In this document: piece after piece, positions 55,369 to 63,043 of the stretch
Layout of the letters: each line of letters opens with the position of its first letter
Position numbering within the stretch: the first letter of the stretch is position 1
Origin: Lentzea nigeriaca
GTDB taxonomy: Bacteria > Actinomycetota > Actinomycetes > Mycobacteriales > Pseudonocardiaceae
Length of the DNA stretch: 64,000 bases
Reading direction: 5' to 3'
Assembly: GCF_016907955.1 (NCBI RefSeq)
Contig: NZ_JAFBCX010000010.1
Coordinates: forward strand, 186,001-250,000
Notes under the pieces: generated by a model
What the model was told of the DNA's origin: nothing
The model's database searches: none
What the model saw: the letters and a program-made list of their open reading frames with translations, nothing else
Program-made: the position numbers and the translations under genes

Positions 55369-57686
55369 CAAGAGCTCCTGAGCTGCACCAGTGAAGCGAG
55401 TTCGGCGTCGGTCAGTTCGGTGAAGGCGGCTTCTCCCGCGTGCAGGACGGCGTCGGCGAGGTCGCGTTTGTCCTGCAGGAGCGCGGCGATGCGTTCTTCG
55501 ACGGTTCCTTCGGTGACGAGCTTGTGGACCTGGACGGGCCTGGTCTGGCCGATGCGGTAGGCGCGGTCGGTGGCCTGGTCCTCGACGGCCGGGTTCCACC
55601 AGCGGTCGAAGTGGATCACGTGGTCGGCCCTGGTGAGGTTGAGGCCGGTGCCGGCGGCCTTCAAGGACAGCAGGAACACCGGGGCGCGGCCCTGCTGGAA
55701 GTCGTCGACCATCCGCTCGCGCTGGGGCACGGGCGTGCCGCCGTGCAGGAACCGGGTGGGGTACTGGATGTGCTGGTCGAGCAGGCGCGCCATGCCGACG
55801 TACTGGGTGAAGATCAGCACCGAGCCGTCCTCGGCGATGATCGTGTCGAGCAGTTCGTCGAGCAGGTCGAGCTTGCCGGACGTGCCCTGCAGCGCGGTGT
55901 GGCCGAGATAGTGCGACGGGTGGTTGCAGATCTGCTTGAGCCCGGTCAGGAGCTTCAGCACGAGACCACGCCGCGCCATGCCGTCGCTGGTCGCGATCCG
56001 GTAGAGAATCTCCCTGGTCAGCGCTTCGTAGAGCGCGGCCTGCTCGGTGGTGAGCGAGACGGGCAGGTCGGTCTCGGTCTTCGCGGGCAGTTCCGGTGCG
56101 ACGCCGGGGTCTGACTTGCGGCGGCGCAGCAGGAACGGCCGCACGACCTTGGCGAGGGTGTCGTCGGGTTCCGGCCAGCGGGTGCGGAACGCGCGGTGCG
56201 TGCCGAGCAGGCCCGGAGTCGTCCAGTCCAGGACGGCCCACAGCTCGGACAGCGAGTTCTCGACGGGCGTGCCGGACAGTGCGACGCGGGCGGCCGCGGG
56301 GATCGAGCGCAGGGCTTTGGCGGTGCCGGAGTGCGGGTTCTTGACGTGCTGGGCCTCGTCGGCGACGACCATGCCCCAGCTGTGGTCGCGCAACGCCTCC
56401 GCGTCGAGGCGCATGGTGCCGTAGGTGGTCAGCACGATGCCGGCGCCGGCGAGTGTCCGTTGTGGACCGTGGTAGCGGGTCACAGGCGTTCCCGGCGCGA
56501 AGCGGTGGATCTCGCGTTCCCAGTTGCCGAGCAGTGAGGCCGGGCAGACGACCAGCGTCGGGTGCTCGTGCTTCCGGTGCAGGTGCAGGGCGATGAGGGT
56601 GATGGTCTTGCCGAGGCCCATGTCGTCGGCGAGGCAGGCGCCGAGACCGAGGCCGGTCATGTGGGCGAGCCAGCGCAGGCCGTGGAGCTGGTAGTCGCGC
56701 AGGGTCGCCCGGAGTTCGCCCGGCGCCTCGATCTCCGGGATGGTCGTGATCGCCGTGGTGAGGCTGTGCGGGGCGACCTCGACGTGTTCGCCGTCGATGA
56801 TCGCGGTGCCGGTGAGGGCGGCGGTCACGGCGTGCACGGCGGTGATCGGGTTGAGCTGTTGCCGGGCCTTGCTCCTGAGGTTGGGGTCGACGAGCACCCA
56901 CTGGTCGCGCAGGCGCACGACCGGGCGGCCGGCTTCGGCGATGACGTCCATCTCGGCGTCGGTCAGCGCCGAGCCACCGAGCGCGAGCTGCCAGTCGAAC
57001 GTGAGCAGGTCGCCTGCCGTGAACTTCCCGCTCGGTTCTCCGATGACGGCTTTCGCGGACAACGACGTGGTGAGGTTCTTGGGCCAGTGGACCTCGATGT
57101 CGGTGGTGAGCAGTTCGGCGACCTCGTCGTCGGTGAGCTCGGCCTGGTCGAGCAGGCGTTGCAGCGGTGGCCAGGTGGCGCGGCCGATCGCGCGGATGGC
57201 GTCGAGCTCGCGGCCGGATCCGCGCACGTCGCGCGGGTAGGGGTCGGTGATGCCGCGGACCTGCACGATCGCGCGGAATCGCAGGTCGTCGGTCGTCTCG
57301 ATGCGCAACGACAGCCTGATCTGCTCGTCGGCCCACGCCTTGAGCTCCGGCACCTCGCGGGGTTCGGCCCCGGCGAACGGCCCGGAGCCGGTGCGGGGCA
57401 GCGCGTCGGCGACGGCGTCGAGGAACTGGCGCAGTTCGTCGTAGTCGCCGTGCGCCGCGAGCTGCCGCAGGTGCAGTTCGTCGGCGTGGTCGAGCGGGCC
57501 GATTCGCCACGTGTCGTGGTTGCCCGCGGTGACGCTCGGCACGATCCGGCCGCGGGCGATCAGGTTGAGCGCGGTCGCGGTGGCCACTCCCCAGTAACCG
57601 TCGTCGGCGAGTACGTCTGGCAGGGCTTCGAGCAGGGGTTTTCCGTCCAGCTGGCCGAGTCTGGGCGGGTCGGCAGGCGCGAACAT
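55368..57686 (-). CDS. SNF2 family DEAD/DEAH-type DNA helicase/translocase
   Basis: 772 residues. The long N-terminal bacterial SNF2 region has an SNF2-associated domain (about 130-330, for example LTFDWQLALGGSALTDAE). Motif I is LADDMGLGKTITLIA (around 355), motif II is VVADEAQHVKNP (DEAQ, around 443), motif III is ALSGTPVENSLSELWAVLD, then motifs IV-VI: VLIFTQYVGM, LLSLKAAGTGLNLTRADHVIHFD, and DRAYRIGQTRPVQVHKL. This is the common bacterial Rapid/HelZ-like SNF2 ATPase that moves along double-stranded DNA. The start (57686) lies 6 bp from a palindromic operator, so it is tightly repressible by the divergent TetR protein. Confidence 0.95.
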   Translation of the reverse strand: MFAPADPPRLGQLDGKPLLEALPDVLADDGYWGVATATALNLIARGRIVPSVTAGNHDTWRIGPLDHADELHLRQLAAHGDYDELRQFLDAVADALPRTGSGPFAGAEPREVPELKAWADEQIRLSLRIETTDDLRFRAIVQVRGITDPYPRDVRGSGRELDAIRAIGRATWPPLQRLLDQAELTDDEVAELLTTDIEVHWPKNLTTSLSAKAVIGEPSGKFTAGDLLTFDWQLALGGSALTDAEMDVIAEAGRPVVRLRDQWVLVDPNLRSKARQQLNPITAVHAVTAALTGTAIIDGEHVEVAPHSLTTAITTIPEIEAPGELRATLRDYQLHGLRWLAHMTGLGLGACLADDMGLGKTITLIALHLHRKHEHPTLVVCPASLLGNWEREIHRFAPGTPVTRYHGPQRTLAGAGIVLTTYGTMRLDAEALRDHSWGMVVADEAQHVKNPHSGTAKALRSIPAAARVALSGTPVENSLSELWAVLDWTTPGLLGTHRAFRTRWPEPDDTLAKVVRPFLLRRRKSDPGVAPELPAKTETDLPVSLTTEQAALYEALTREILYRIATSDGMARRGLVLKLLTGLKQICNHPSHYLGHTALQGTSGKLDLLDELLDTIIAEDGSVLIFTQYVGMARLLDQHIQYPTRFLHGGTPVPQRERMVDDFQQGRAPVFLLSLKAAGTGLNLTRADHVIHFDRWWNPAVEDQATDRAYRIGQTRPVQVHKLVTEGTVEERIAALLQDKRDLADAVLHAGEAAFTELTDAELASLVQLRSS

Positions 57687-57691
57687 ACTAT

Positions 57692-57712
57692 GTACCGTAC
57701 AGCATACGGTAC
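57692..57712. promoter_or_regulatory. TetR operator overlapping the SNF2 operon promoter
   Basis: GTACCGTA (57692-57699), CAGCA, TACGGTAC (57705-57712): perfect 8-bp arms. It is 6 bp upstream of the SNF2 start and 16 bp upstream of the TetR start, so it must overlap both promoters. The CCGTA/TACGG core is shared with the operator of the related TetR gene at 43521. Confidence 0.8.
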
Positions 57713-57727
57713 GGTAGGGTCACGTCC

Positions 57728-58492
57728 GTGATCGAACACACGGGCAGCGGTGACCCCGCGCGGACGCTGGCGTTACTGTGGCGCACGCAGGAGCGGACGA
57801 GCCGCAGGGGCAAGCCGGACCTGAGCGTCGACCGGATCGTGCAGGCGGGCATCGCGCTGGCCGACGCCGACGGGTTGAAGGCGCTGTCGATGCGCCGCGT
57901 GGCCGAGTCGCTGGGCGTCGGCACGATGTCGCTCTACACCTACGTGCCCGGCAAGGGCGAGCTGATCGACGTCATGGTCGACACCGTGCAGGCCGCGACC
58001 GGCCGCGAGGTGGTCGAGGGCTGGCGTGAGCACCTCACGTACGTGGCGCGGGAGAACCTGGCGCTGTACCGGCGTCACCCGTGGTTGTTGCAGGTCGCGC
58101 CGTCACGCACGGTACTGGGCCCGCAGGTCGCGGCGAAGTACGACTTCGAGCTGCGCGGCCTGGACGGCATCGGTCTGTCGGACGTGGAGATGGACTCGGT
58201 GCTGAACCTGGTCCTCGGGCACGTGCAGAACTCGGCACGCGGGCTGACGGCGGCCGCGGTGACCGAGAAGGAGACCGGGCTGACCGACCAGCAGTGGTGG
58301 GACGCGGCGGTTCCGTTCCTGATGACCGTGTTCGACGCGGCTCGCTATCCGGTCGCGTCGCGGGTCGGCAACGCGGTCGGTGAGGCGCACCAGAGCGCGT
58401 TCAGCCCGGAGCACTCGTTCGAGTTCGGGCTGACCATGATCCTCGACGGCATCGCCCAGCTGATCGCCACCCGATCCCACCCTGCTTGCTGA
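57728..58492 (+). CDS. TetR family regulator divergent from the SNF2 operon
   Basis: 254 residues from GTG 57728. The N-terminal tail GSGDPARTLALLWRTQERTSR is followed by the HTH: VDRIVQAGIALADADGLKAL, SMRRVAESLGVGTMSLYTYVPGKGEL. TetR_C region: HPWLLQVAPSRTVLGPQVAAKYD. It is a paralogue of the TetR at 42753 (same tail, similar HTH and operator core). TetR_C-type regulators with this tail usually control drug-related genes; here the target is a four-gene SNF2 operon. Confidence 0.92.
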   Translation: MIEHTGSGDPARTLALLWRTQERTSRRGKPDLSVDRIVQAGIALADADGLKALSMRRVAESLGVGTMSLYTYVPGKGELIDVMVDTVQAATGREVVEGWREHLTYVARENLALYRRHPWLLQVAPSRTVLGPQVAAKYDFELRGLDGIGLSDVEMDSVLNLVLGHVQNSARGLTAAAVTEKETGLTDQQWWDAAVPFLMTVFDAARYPVASRVGNAVGEAHQSAFSPEHSFEFGLTMILDGIAQLIATRSHPAC

Positions 58493-58510
58493 CCGCACGC
58501 GGGGCCCCCA

Positions 58511-58529
58511 CGTACTCCAGGAGAGTACG
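58511..58529. repeat. Inverted repeat CGTACTC/GAGTACG with an extra half-site
   Basis: CGTACTC (58511-58517), CAGGA, GAGTACG (58523-58529), with a further CGTACTC at 58541-58547. It lies 19 bp after the TetR stop and about 180 bp upstream of glnX. It could be a weak terminator or an operator of the glnX promoter; the direct-repeat half-site favours an operator. Confidence 0.45.
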
Positions 58530-58705
58530 AAAGCTCCCCGCGTACTCCACGGCGGCGGGGTGGCGGCGGTTACGGGCTCATGACACCCGTGCGGGATGAG
58601 TGGGTAATTCCCGCGCGGTGTCCCTCAACTGCCTACAGTTACGCCACGCGCAGTGGTGACGATCACCACGACGCGTGGACAGCACCGCCACAGGGAGGCC
58701 CGCTC

Positions 58706-59947
58706 GTGGTGATCGACTCGCAGCCGCGGCAGGCGCTGGTGCGCCGGGTCACCGGTCTCGCGCGGTCGACACCGGGGCGGTTGAGCCTGATCGTCGTGGT
58801 GCTGGTGCTGGCGAGTCTGGCCAGCGGCTGGCTGTCGACGTGGAGCGTGAACCGGCAGGAACGGGCGCTGGAGGACCTCGCGACCCGGTCGGAGCCCCTC
58901 TCGCACGCGGCGCAGGAGGTCTACCGGGCGTTGCAGGACGCCGACGCGACGGCGGCGAGCGCGTTCCTGTCCGGCGGGCTGGAGCCGCCCGCGTTGCGTG
59001 AACGCTACGAGGCCGACATCGCCCAGGCCCAGGCCGCGCTGTCGGTGGCCACGGCCTCCTCCCCCGACCTGACGGCGACGCTGTCCGCCCAGCTGCCCGT
59101 CTACACGGGACTGATCGAGACGGCGCGCACGAACAACCGGCAGGGCTTCCCCGTGGGCGCGGCGTACCTGCGGGAAGCGTCCGGGCTGATGCGCACGCAG
59201 CTGCTGCCGTCGGCGCAGGAGCTGTACCGGGCGGAGACCGACCGGGTGGCCGGCGCGCAGGACGAGGCGGGCTTCCCGTGGGCTCCGGTGCTGGTGGCGC
59301 TGGCGTTCGTGATCGCGCTGGTGCTCACCCAGCGGTACCTGACCCGCAAGACGAACCGGCTGCTCAACGTCGGCCTGCTGGTCGCGACCGGTGCGGCGGT
59401 GCTGTCGCTGCTGTGGGTGACGACAGTGTCGGTGCTGGTGATGAACGACGTCGCCGACTCGCGCAAGGCGTCGAAGACGGTCGACGTGCTGGCGCAGGCG
59501 CGGATCGCGACACTGACAGCGCGAGGCGACGAGACCCTGACGCTGGTCGCGCGGGGTGCGGGCCAGGCCTACGAGAAGAGCTTCGTCGAGGTCTCCGAAC
59601 GGCTGGAGGGCCAGCTCGACCAGGCCAAACGGCTGGCCAACACCGAGGCCGTCGACCAGGCGATGCGGCACTTCCGCCAGTGGCAGCAGGTGCACCAGCG
59701 CATCCGCGGGGCCGACGACGCCGGTCAGTACAACGACGCGGTGGCGTTGATCGACAACCCGTACTTCGACTCCCTGGACAAGGACCTGGTGCGGGCGATC
59801 GGTGAGGCGCGGCAAGACTTCAGCGACGAGGTGGCGGTGGCGCGGGCGTCGCTCGCGGGCACCGTGGTCGGGGTGCTGGTGCTCGCGGTGATCAGCGCGG
59901 CAGGGTCGACGATGGGATTGTGGCAGCGGCTCAAGGAGTACCGGTGA
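58706..59947 (+). CDS. glnX: GlnX-like membrane sensor protein of the GlnH-PknG pathway
   Basis: 413 residues from GTG 58706, chosen because GGGAGG lies 6 nt upstream. Four TM segments: LSLIVVVLVLASLASGW near 25, PVLVALAFVIALVLT near 195, LLVATGAAVLSLLWVTTVSVLV near 220, and TVVGVLVLAVISAAG near 395. The two extracytoplasmic regions are helical (ALEDLATRSEPLSHAAQEVY and AYEKSFVEVSERLEGQ), like receptor four-helix bundles. The gene order glnX-glnH-pknG matches mycobacteria, where GlnX relays GlnH ligand binding (Asp/Glu) across the membrane to control PknG. Stop overlaps glnH start (GTGA). Confidence 0.88.
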   Translation: MVIDSQPRQALVRRVTGLARSTPGRLSLIVVVLVLASLASGWLSTWSVNRQERALEDLATRSEPLSHAAQEVYRALQDADATAASAFLSGGLEPPALRERYEADIAQAQAALSVATASSPDLTATLSAQLPVYTGLIETARTNNRQGFPVGAAYLREASGLMRTQLLPSAQELYRAETDRVAGAQDEAGFPWAPVLVALAFVIALVLTQRYLTRKTNRLLNVGLLVATGAAVLSLLWVTTVSVLVMNDVADSRKASKTVDVLAQARIATLTARGDETLTLVARGAGQAYEKSFVEVSERLEGQLDQAKRLANTEAVDQAMRHFRQWQQVHQRIRGADDAGQYNDAVALIDNPYFDSLDKDLVRAIGEARQDFSDEVAVARASLAGTVVGVLVLAVISAAGSTMGLWQRLKEYR

Positions 59948-60900
59948 GACGACTGGCGCTGGTATCGATCATGTTGCTGACCGCGTGCTCGGCGGGTCCG
60001 GCGCCCAGCGAGGTCGTACCCCGCAGCGGCCCGGCACCGCAGCCGGCAGGCGCCAGCACGGTCACGGCCGCCCCGAGCAGCTCGGCGAGCCCGGCGCCGT
60101 CGTGCGACGCGACGGCGAGCCTGCGTCCCGGCCCGCTGCCTCCCGCGGGGCAGATGCCGGCGGGCTCGAACATGGAGCGGATCCTCAAGCGCGGCCGGTT
60201 GATCGCCGGGGTGGACCAGAACTCGTACCTGATGGGGTTCCGCAACTCGTTCACCGGTGAGATCGAGGGCTTCGACGTCGACGTGGTGCGGCAGATCGCC
60301 AAGGCCATCTTCGGTGACGAGAAGAAGGTCCAGTTCAAGGTCGTCACGTCGGCCGAGCGGATTCCGATGCTGCAGAGCGGCGAGGTCGACCTCGTCGTCC
60401 GGACGATGACGATCACGTGTGAACGGCTCGAGCGCGTCGACTTCTCGTCGGTCTACTACCAGGCGGGGCAACGGGTGCTGGTGCGCCGCAACTCGGGCAA
60501 CACCAGTGTGGACAGCCTCAAGGACAAGAGGGTGTGCGTGGCGTCGGGGTCGACGTCACTGGGCAACGTGATCAACCGGGTGAAGACGACGGTGAGCGTG
60601 CCGAACTGGACGGACTGCCTGGTGATGCTGCAGCAGGGGCAGACCGACGCGATCTCCACCGACGACACGATCCTCGCGGGCCTGGCCGCGCAGGACCCGT
60701 ACACGGAGGTGGTCGGGGGGCGGTTCACCGAGGAGCCGTACGGGGTGGGTATCCCCAAGGGACAGGAGGACCTGGTCAGGTTCGTCAACGGCGTACTGGA
60801 ACGAATGCGCTCCGACGGCTCGTGGAGCGGGATCTACTGGCGTTGGCTGAGCACGCTGGGTCCGGCACCGGCGCCGCCCGTCGCTCGTTATCGGGACTAG
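59944..60900 (+). CDS. glnH: GlnH-like amino-acid-binding lipoprotein
   Basis: 318 residues from GTG 59944. Lipoprotein signal: MRRLALVSIMLLTACSAG with lipidated C15. A Pro/Ser-rich spacer runs to about residue 70. The solute-binding protein family 3 domain starts at MERILKRGRLIAGVDQNSYL, with EIEGFDVDVVRQIAKAIFG, VDLVVRTMTITCERLERVDFS (ligand-binding Arg, usual 'I.MT.T.ER'), and CLVMLQQGQTDAISTDDTIL. Mycobacterial GlnH binds aspartate, glutamate or asparagine and signals through GlnX to PknG. No ABC permease genes are nearby, consistent with a sensing role. Confidence 0.93.
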   Translation: MRRLALVSIMLLTACSAGPAPSEVVPRSGPAPQPAGASTVTAAPSSSASPAPSCDATASLRPGPLPPAGQMPAGSNMERILKRGRLIAGVDQNSYLMGFRNSFTGEIEGFDVDVVRQIAKAIFGDEKKVQFKVVTSAERIPMLQSGEVDLVVRTMTITCERLERVDFSSVYYQAGQRVLVRRNSGNTSVDSLKDKRVCVASGSTSLGNVINRVKTTVSVPNWTDCLVMLQQGQTDAISTDDTILAGLAAQDPYTEVVGGRFTEEPYGVGIPKGQEDLVRFVNGVLERMRSDGSWSGIYWRWLSTLGPAPAPPVARYRD

Positions 60901-60913
60901 GGAGGGTCGCGAG

Positions 60914-63043
60914 ATGGGTGAGGAACTGGATCTGCCCGCGACAGGGCCCGCGACGTCACCGGGGACCGCACCCTGGTCGGTGTCGCAGGAGGTCTCGCGA
61001 TCGAGCTCAGGCCGGTCGCGGCGGGGCAGCGCGCGGTCGATGAGCCGCGGCCGGCTGGGCGCGGGGCTGGTCGAGGTGCCGCGGGTGCCGTACCGGGATC
61101 CGAAGACCGCGGTGCTGGAGAACCCCGAGGTGCCGGAGGCCAAGCGGTTCTGCTCGAAGTGCGGCAAGAAGGTCGGGCGGCGCAAGGACGGCAAGCCCGG
61201 CAGGGTCGAGGGGTTCTGCCCGCAGTGTGGTCACGCGTACTCGTTCACGCCCAAGCTCGAGCCGGGCGAGCTGCTGCACGACCAGTACGAGGTGCTGGGG
61301 TGTCTCGCGCACGGTGGCCTGGGGTGGCTGTACCTGGCGCTGGACCACGCGGTGAGCGACCGGTGGGTGGTGCTCAAAGGCCTGCTCGACTCGGGTGACG
61401 CCGATGCGATGGCGGCGGCGATGGCGGAGCGGCGGTTCCTGGCCGAGGTCGAGCACCCGAACATCGTGAAGATCCACAACTTCATCCGGCACGAGGACCG
61501 CAAGACCGGCAACACCGTCGAGTACATCGTGATGGAGTACGTCGGCGGCGAGTCGATCAAGGACATGATCACGAAGCGGCGCCGCGAGGGCCGCGGTGAC
61601 GAGGCGTTGCCGCTGGCGCAGGCGATCGCGTACGTGCTGGAGATCCTGCCCGCGGTCGGTTACCTGCACGGCGTGGGGCTGCTGTACTGCGATTTCAAGC
61701 CGGACAACATGATCCACACCGAGGAGCAGCTCAAGCTGATCGACCTGGGCGCGGTGCGCCGCATCGACGACCACCACTCCCCCATCTACGGCACGATCGG
61801 CTACCAGGCGCCGGAGATCGGCACGATCGGGCCGTCGGTGTTCTCCGACATCTACACCGTCGGGCGCGCTTTGGCGGTGATGAGCTTCCCGTTCGACTTC
61901 CGCGGCCGTTGCAAGGACCGGCTGCCCACAGTGGACGAGGAGCCGCTGCTGGGCCGGTTCGAGTCGTTCCACCGGCTGCTGCTGCGCGCGACGAACCCGA
62001 ACCCGGAGCTGCGGTTCTCCAGCGCGGAGGACATGGCCGACCAGCTCACGGGTGTGCTGCGCGAGGTGCTGTCGATCGAGGACGGTGTGCAGCGGCCGGG
62101 CCCGTCACGGCAGTTCACCCCGGAACGGCGCCGGTTCGGGGTGGAGGGCGCGCTGGACCTCACCGAGGTGGCGCTGGCGTTGCCGGTGCCGACCGTGAGC
62201 ACCTCCGACGCGGCCGCCTCCTGGCTGGCGACGGCGACGACGTCGGATCCGGCGGGCCTGCGCAAGGCACCGGAGCTGACGGTGGAGGTGCGGCTGCGGA
62301 TCGTGCGGGTGCTGATCGAGTCCGGTGACACCGAGGCCGCGCTGCGGGAGCTGGAAGCGCTGACGACACCGTCGATGTTCGACGAGTCCGAGCTCGACCC
62401 GGAGGACTGGCGGCCCGACTGGTACCGCGGCCTCGCGGCGTTGACCGACAAGCGGCCGCAGGACGCGCTGGGGTTCTTCGACGCGGTGTGCTCGGCTGTG
62501 CCGGGTGAGGCGGCGCCGAAGCTCGCGCTGGGCGTGTGCTGCGAGGCCACCGAGGATCTGAAGGCGGCGGCGGGCTGGTACGAGCTCGTGTGGCGCACCG
62601 ACCACGCGTACGTGTCGGCGGCATTCGGGCTGGCGCGGGTTCTGCTCGCGTGCGGCGACCGGGCGCGGGCGGTCGAGGTGCTGCTGTCCGTTCCGGACAC
62701 TTCCTCCCAGCATCTGGCCGCGCAGATCGCGGCGGTCCGCGCGCAGCTCGGTCACGGCGACGCCGACGACCTCGTCGCGGCCGGGGAACGCTTGCACGCC
62801 TTGGACATCGACGTACATTCGCACACCCAGCTGTCGGCGGAACTGCTGGAGGCGGCGTTCGACTACGTGACCCGCAATCAGGCCGCCGAGGGCAGGGTGC
62901 TGGACTGTGCACTCTCCGAACACGAGCTTCGGCTGGGTCTCGAGCGGCGCTACCGCACGCTGGCCCGGTTCGCGGCCACGCCGGAGGAACGGATCGCATT
63001 GGTGGACCGCGCGAACGCGGTAAGGCCGAGGACGTTGGTTTGA
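60914..63043 (+). CDS. pknG: Serine/threonine protein kinase PknG
   Basis: 709 residues. The N-terminal disordered tail (about 1-75) contains several Ser/Thr, including possible autophosphorylation sites. The rubredoxin-like metal site is C80/C83 (FCSKCGKK) and C102/C105 (FCPQCGHAYS). Kinase domain: glycine loop LAHGGLGWLYLA, VLKG Lys155, Glu178 in RRFLAEVEHPNIV, catalytic loop YCDFKPDN (D260; the usual R is C), metal Asp277 in DLGAVRR. C-terminal TPR domain about 410-709 (PDWYRGLAALTDKRPQDALG). PknG phosphorylates GarA/OdhI to control glutamate and TCA flux. It is 13 bp after glnH and one base overlapping with the phosphatase gene. Confidence 0.96.
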   Translation: MGEELDLPATGPATSPGTAPWSVSQEVSRSSSGRSRRGSARSMSRGRLGAGLVEVPRVPYRDPKTAVLENPEVPEAKRFCSKCGKKVGRRKDGKPGRVEGFCPQCGHAYSFTPKLEPGELLHDQYEVLGCLAHGGLGWLYLALDHAVSDRWVVLKGLLDSGDADAMAAAMAERRFLAEVEHPNIVKIHNFIRHEDRKTGNTVEYIVMEYVGGESIKDMITKRRREGRGDEALPLAQAIAYVLEILPAVGYLHGVGLLYCDFKPDNMIHTEEQLKLIDLGAVRRIDDHHSPIYGTIGYQAPEIGTIGPSVFSDIYTVGRALAVMSFPFDFRGRCKDRLPTVDEEPLLGRFESFHRLLLRATNPNPELRFSSAEDMADQLTGVLREVLSIEDGVQRPGPSRQFTPERRRFGVEGALDLTEVALALPVPTVSTSDAAASWLATATTSDPAGLRKAPELTVEVRLRIVRVLIESGDTEAALRELEALTTPSMFDESELDPEDWRPDWYRGLAALTDKRPQDALGFFDAVCSAVPGEAAPKLALGVCCEATEDLKAAAGWYELVWRTDHAYVSAAFGLARVLLACGDRARAVEVLLSVPDTSSQHLAAQIAAVRAQLGHGDADDLVAAGERLHALDIDVHSHTQLSAELLEAAFDYVTRNQAAEGRVLDCALSEHELRLGLERRYRTLARFAATPEERIALVDRANAVRPRTLV

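Noticed and set aside
54610-57510. Very long minus-strand frame overlapping the SNF2 gene and continuing into the SWIM gene
   Set aside because: Only its last 252 codons (the SWIM protein) are real. The part within the SNF2 gene is an Arg/Pro/Ala-rich out-of-frame shadow, not a helicase fusion.
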